NCBI GenBank assembly: GCA_937974195.1
Contig: CALJIC010000020.1
Coordinates: forward strand, 1 to 7,396
Length of the DNA stretch: 7,396 nt
Reading direction: 5' to 3'
Source of the DNA: an uncultured Roseiflexaceae bacterium
Lineage (GTDB): Bacteria > Chloroflexota > Chloroflexia > Chloroflexales > Roseiflexaceae
Both the position numbers and the translations under genes were made by a program. Under the pieces are notes generated by a model. It saw only the letters and a program-made list of their open reading frames with translations. It ran no database searches and had not been told where the DNA came from. This document shows positions 5,145-7,396 of the stretch, one piece after another. Each line of letters opens with the position of its first letter. Positions within the stretch are counted from its first letter, which is position 1.

Positions 5145-7232
5145 ATGGACGAGACCAACCGCCGCGCCCGGCTGAGCCGCCGGGCCTTCCTGCGCGCCGC
5201 CGCCACAGCCGTTGGAGCCACCGCCTTCAGCTCGGTCGTCGCCGCGTGTGGCGGAGCCCCGCCTGCGGGCAGCGCGCCGACCGCCGCGCCCGCCGAGCAG
5301 CCGGCAGCCGAGGACGCGACCGCCGCCCCCGCGGCTGGCGAGCAGGCCCCCGAGCCAACCCAGGCCCCCGCCGCGCCCGCGCCAGACAGCGCCCCCGCCG
5401 CCGAGTCCGGCCTCCCCGTGAACGTGCCGCGCGAGAGCGTGCTGGTGGTGGACCAGATCTTCCGCTACAGCGTCGTCAACAACTTCAACTTCTTCGTCCC
5501 CGGCCCGCCCACGCCCACGCGCCAGGGCCTCGTCTGCGACTGCCTCTGGTACCTGGACCAGGAGACCGGCGAGTGGATCAACGCGCTCGCCGAGGACCGG
5601 CCGCAGTACAACGACGACTGGACCGAGATGACGGTCAAGCTGCGCAAGGGCATCAAGTGGAGCGACGGCGTCGAGTTCAGCGCCGACGACCTGGTCTTCA
5701 CCGTCACGACGCTCAAGGCCAACCCCGGCCTCGGCTGGTCGGCCGAGATGGACCTGTACGTGGAGGATGTGCAGAAGGTCGACGACTCGACGGTGGTCTT
5801 CAAGCTCAAGGAGTCCAACCCGCGCTTCCACACCTTCTTCACCGCGCGCTACAACGCCATCTACATGATGGCCAAGCACGTGTGGGAGAAGGCCGAGGAC
5901 GTCAAGACCTTCACCAACTTCCCGCCGGTCTCGCTGGGGGCCTACGTCTACCAGGAGGGCGACCCGAACGGCTTCTGGGAGCTGTGGAAGCGGCGCGACG
6001 ACTGGCAGAACACCACGGTGGGCGTGGTGACCGGCAAGCCGGGGCCGGAGTACATCCTGAGCATCTTCTACGGCGACAGCGCCAAGAAGGCGATCGCCAT
6101 CTCGCGCCACAACCTGGACATCCTGTTCGACGCCGACATCGAGGCCTTCGACGCGATCATCAACAGCACCCCCTCGGTGCGCTCCTGGTTCGCGGACTTC
6201 CCGTGGGCCTACCCGAACGAGCTGGACTACCGCTACTTCGGCGTGAACCACGCCATCGCGCCCTACGACAACAAGGACGTGCGCTGGGCCCTGGCGCTGG
6301 CCACCGACGTGGTGGACCTGCAGACCAACTACATCGGCGGCGTGACGCGCGTCACCCCGCTGCCGATGCCGGCCACCGGCCTGCTGATGCGGCTGTACCA
6401 CCAGCCGCTCGAGCCCTGGCTGATGGACCTGACGCTCGACATCGGCAACGGCGAGACCTTCAAGCCCTACGACCCGGACGTGCCGAAGCGCATCGCGGCC
6501 TGGGCCAGGGAGCAGGGCTACAACGTACCCGACGACAGCGACGCCGACGGCCTGCGCGACCGCTTCGGCATGGGCTGGTGGAAGTACGCGCCGGACGTGG
6601 CCGAGAAGCTGCTGCTGAAGGCCGGCTTCACCAGGGGCAGCGACGGCAAGTGGCTCAAGCCGGACGGCCAGCCGTGGAAGTTCTCGATCAACGCCGCGCC
6701 GGACGAGAACGACGTCTACCGGCTGGCGCTCGGCGTGCAGGACCAGTGGAAGAACTTCGGCATCGACGTCGAGGTGGACGCGCTGGAGCGCAACCCGTAC
6801 GAGACCCGCAACCGCACCGGCGACTTCGAGGTCACGTCGGCCTGGGGCCTGGCGGCGCCGAACGCCAACCCGGACCTGTGGCAGGGGCTGAACACCGTCC
6901 ACTCGCGCTTCTTCGCCGAGGTCGGCACGGACACCGCCGGCACCGGGAGCAACAACATCGTGCGCTTCAAGTCCCCGGAGATCGACGCGATCGTGGACGA
7001 GCTGAGCCGGCTCTCGCCCGACGACCCGCGGGTGGCCGAGCTGGGCCAGGAAGCGATGAAGGTCTGGGTGGAGAACATGCTCACCATCCCGACCATCAGC
7101 TTCAAGAAGTTCACCTCGATCGACGAGACCTACTGGACCAACTGGCCCACCGCCGAGAACCCCAGGCGCCAGCCGCTCTACTGGTTCATCGGCGGGCGCT
7201 TCACCTTCGCCGAGGTCGAGCCCAAGGCGTAG
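5145..7232 (+). CDS. Family 5 extracellular solute-binding lipoprotein of an ABC transporter
   Basis: This is the ligand-capture subunit of an ABC importer (peptide/nickel/oligosaccharide-binding SBP_bac_5 family), anchored outside the membrane; the ligand cannot be predicted. The protein is 695 residues, longer than typical DppA/OppA (roughly 500-550). The N-terminus has a twin-arginine motif SRRAFLR (11-17), a hydrophobic stretch (18-32) and a lipobox VAAC with the lipidated cysteine at C35. An Ala/Pro/Glu-rich linker follows (about 36-90). The mature domain carries the family hallmark LRKGIKWSDGVEFSADDLVF (166-185). Residues 463-472 (DDSDADGLRD) resemble a DxDxDGxxD calcium-binding loop. 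The C-terminus has the family-style ...VWVENMLTIPTISFKKF region. The start at 5145 is set by GGAGGT seven nt upstream. It is divergent from the kinase-regulator operon, whose likely target it is. No permease is within the window; a 14-bp inverted repeat follows the stop. Confidence 0.95.
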   Translation: MDETNRRARLSRRAFLRAAATAVGATAFSSVVAACGGAPPAGSAPTAAPAEQPAAEDATAAPAAGEQAPEPTQAPAAPAPDSAPAAESGLPVNVPRESVLVVDQIFRYSVVNNFNFFVPGPPTPTRQGLVCDCLWYLDQETGEWINALAEDRPQYNDDWTEMTVKLRKGIKWSDGVEFSADDLVFTVTTLKANPGLGWSAEMDLYVEDVQKVDDSTVVFKLKESNPRFHTFFTARYNAIYMMAKHVWEKAEDVKTFTNFPPVSLGAYVYQEGDPNGFWELWKRRDDWQNTTVGVVTGKPGPEYILSIFYGDSAKKAIAISRHNLDILFDADIEAFDAIINSTPSVRSWFADFPWAYPNELDYRYFGVNHAIAPYDNKDVRWALALATDVVDLQTNYIGGVTRVTPLPMPATGLLMRLYHQPLEPWLMDLTLDIGNGETFKPYDPDVPKRIAAWAREQGYNVPDDSDADGLRDRFGMGWWKYAPDVAEKLLLKAGFTRGSDGKWLKPDGQPWKFSINAAPDENDVYRLALGVQDQWKNFGIDVEVDALERNPYETRNRTGDFEVTSAWGLAAPNANPDLWQGLNTVHSRFFAEVGTDTAGTGSNNIVRFKSPEIDAIVDELSRLSPDDPRVAELGQEAMKVWVENMLTIPTISFKKFTSIDETYWTNWPTAENPRRQPLYWFIGGRFTFAEVEPKA

Positions 7233-7252
7233 CGCAGGCGCTCACGAGGCGC

Positions 7253-7304
7253 CCGGTCGTGCCGCCCACCGCCTCCCGAAAGGATGGGCTGGCGGCACGA
7301 CCGG
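7253..7304 (+). terminator. Perfect 14-bp inverted repeat after the binding-protein gene
   Basis: CCGGTCGTGCCGCC (7253-7266) is exactly complementary to 7291-7304, with a 24-nt loop. It begins 20 nt after the stop codon. The sequence that follows is CACCGGCC rather than a T-run, so it may be a T-less terminator. It could instead be a 3' hairpin that stabilises the binding-protein mRNA and lowers expression of downstream transporter genes, as REP elements do after malE. Confidence 0.6.
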
Positions 7305-7314
7305 CCACCGGCCT

Positions 7315-7396
7315 CTTCCCACCGGGAGGCGCGGAGGGCCGCTCGCCCTCCGAAGCTGCTTCCGCCGGGAGGCACACAGGGCCGCTCGCCCTCCGA
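7315..7396. repeat. Two tandem copies of a ~43-nt hairpin-forming repeat reaching the window edge
   Basis: Copy 1 is 7315-7353 and copy 2 is 7359-7396. Their last 18 bases (GGGCCGCTCGCCCTCCGA; 7336-7353 and 7379-7396) are identical and lie 43 nt apart. The GGGAGGC blocks (7324-7330 and 7367-7373) are also 43 nt apart. Each unit can form two small hairpins: CTTCCC/GGGAGG (7315-7320 with 7324-7329) or its equivalent, and CGGAGGGC/GCCCTCCG (7332-7339 with 7345-7352). In copy 2 the second stem is reduced to five pairs because GCGGA is replaced by ACACA. No open frame of interest covers the region, and more copies may follow outside the window. Confidence 0.8.

Noticed and set aside
4850..5221. 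Upstream extension of the kinase frame to an ATG at 5221
   Set aside because: It would overlap the start of the divergent binding-protein gene, adds Arg/Pro-rich residues unlike a sensor N-terminus, and has no ribosome binding site. GTG at 4849 has one.
4977..6902. 641-codon minus-strand open frame opposite the binding-protein gene
   Set aside because: The composition is dominated by Val, Gly, Arg, His, Leu and Asp with no domain. It runs through the divergent control region and is explained by codon bias of the plus-strand gene.
7178..7375. 65-codon minus-strand frame across the 3' repeats
   Set aside because: It overlaps the end of the binding-protein gene and consists largely of translated hairpin repeats. 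No family features or convincing start site are seen.
7315..7396. Possible CRISPR array
   Set aside because: Only two units are visible, they follow each other almost directly without unique spacers of 30 nt or more, and no cas gene is in the window.

Overview
The window is GC-rich DNA from a bacterium, most plausibly a member of the Chloroflexota. The main clue is the solute-binding lipoprotein, which has a twin-arginine signal, a lipobox and a long Ala/Pro-rich linker, a layout common in that phylum. The aspartate-semialdehyde dehydrogenase of the archaeal/fungal subclass fits but does not prove this. The assignment is inference from protein style only.

Layout from left to right. Positions 1-815 (minus strand) hold asd, whose 3' end is cut by the window edge. 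Positions 879-1415 (minus) hold a GNAT-family N-acetyltransferase upstream of asd; the two may be co-transcribed across a 63-nt gap that carries a GC-rich hairpin. Positions 1432-1476 form a good rho-independent terminator on the minus strand. Positions 1528-4849 (minus) hold a two-component operon: a YesM/LytS-type sensor kinase (3008-4849), then a YesN-type response regulator with an AraC DNA-binding domain (1528-3027). The two genes overlap by 20 nt and both have strong ribosome binding sites. Positions 4850-5144 are a divergent control region. Positions 5145-7232 (plus) encode a family 5 extracellular solute-binding lipoprotein. Positions 7233-7396 hold no gene, but contain a 14-bp perfect inverted repeat and two copies of a ~43-nt hairpin-forming repeat that runs to the window edge.

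How the genes probably work together: the kinase has a large extracytoplasmic Cache-like sensor and would phosphorylate the AraC-type regulator. The obvious local target is the divergently transcribed binding-protein gene, whose permease and ATPase partners would lie beyond the right edge. The ligand cannot be read from the sequence. GNAT and asd look unrelated to this circuit and are separated from it by the terminator.

I found no clearly undescribed system. The most interesting non-coding signals are the structured leader of the binding-protein gene, the terminator placed just before the GNAT start codon, and the hairpin-rich tandem repeat at the right edge.
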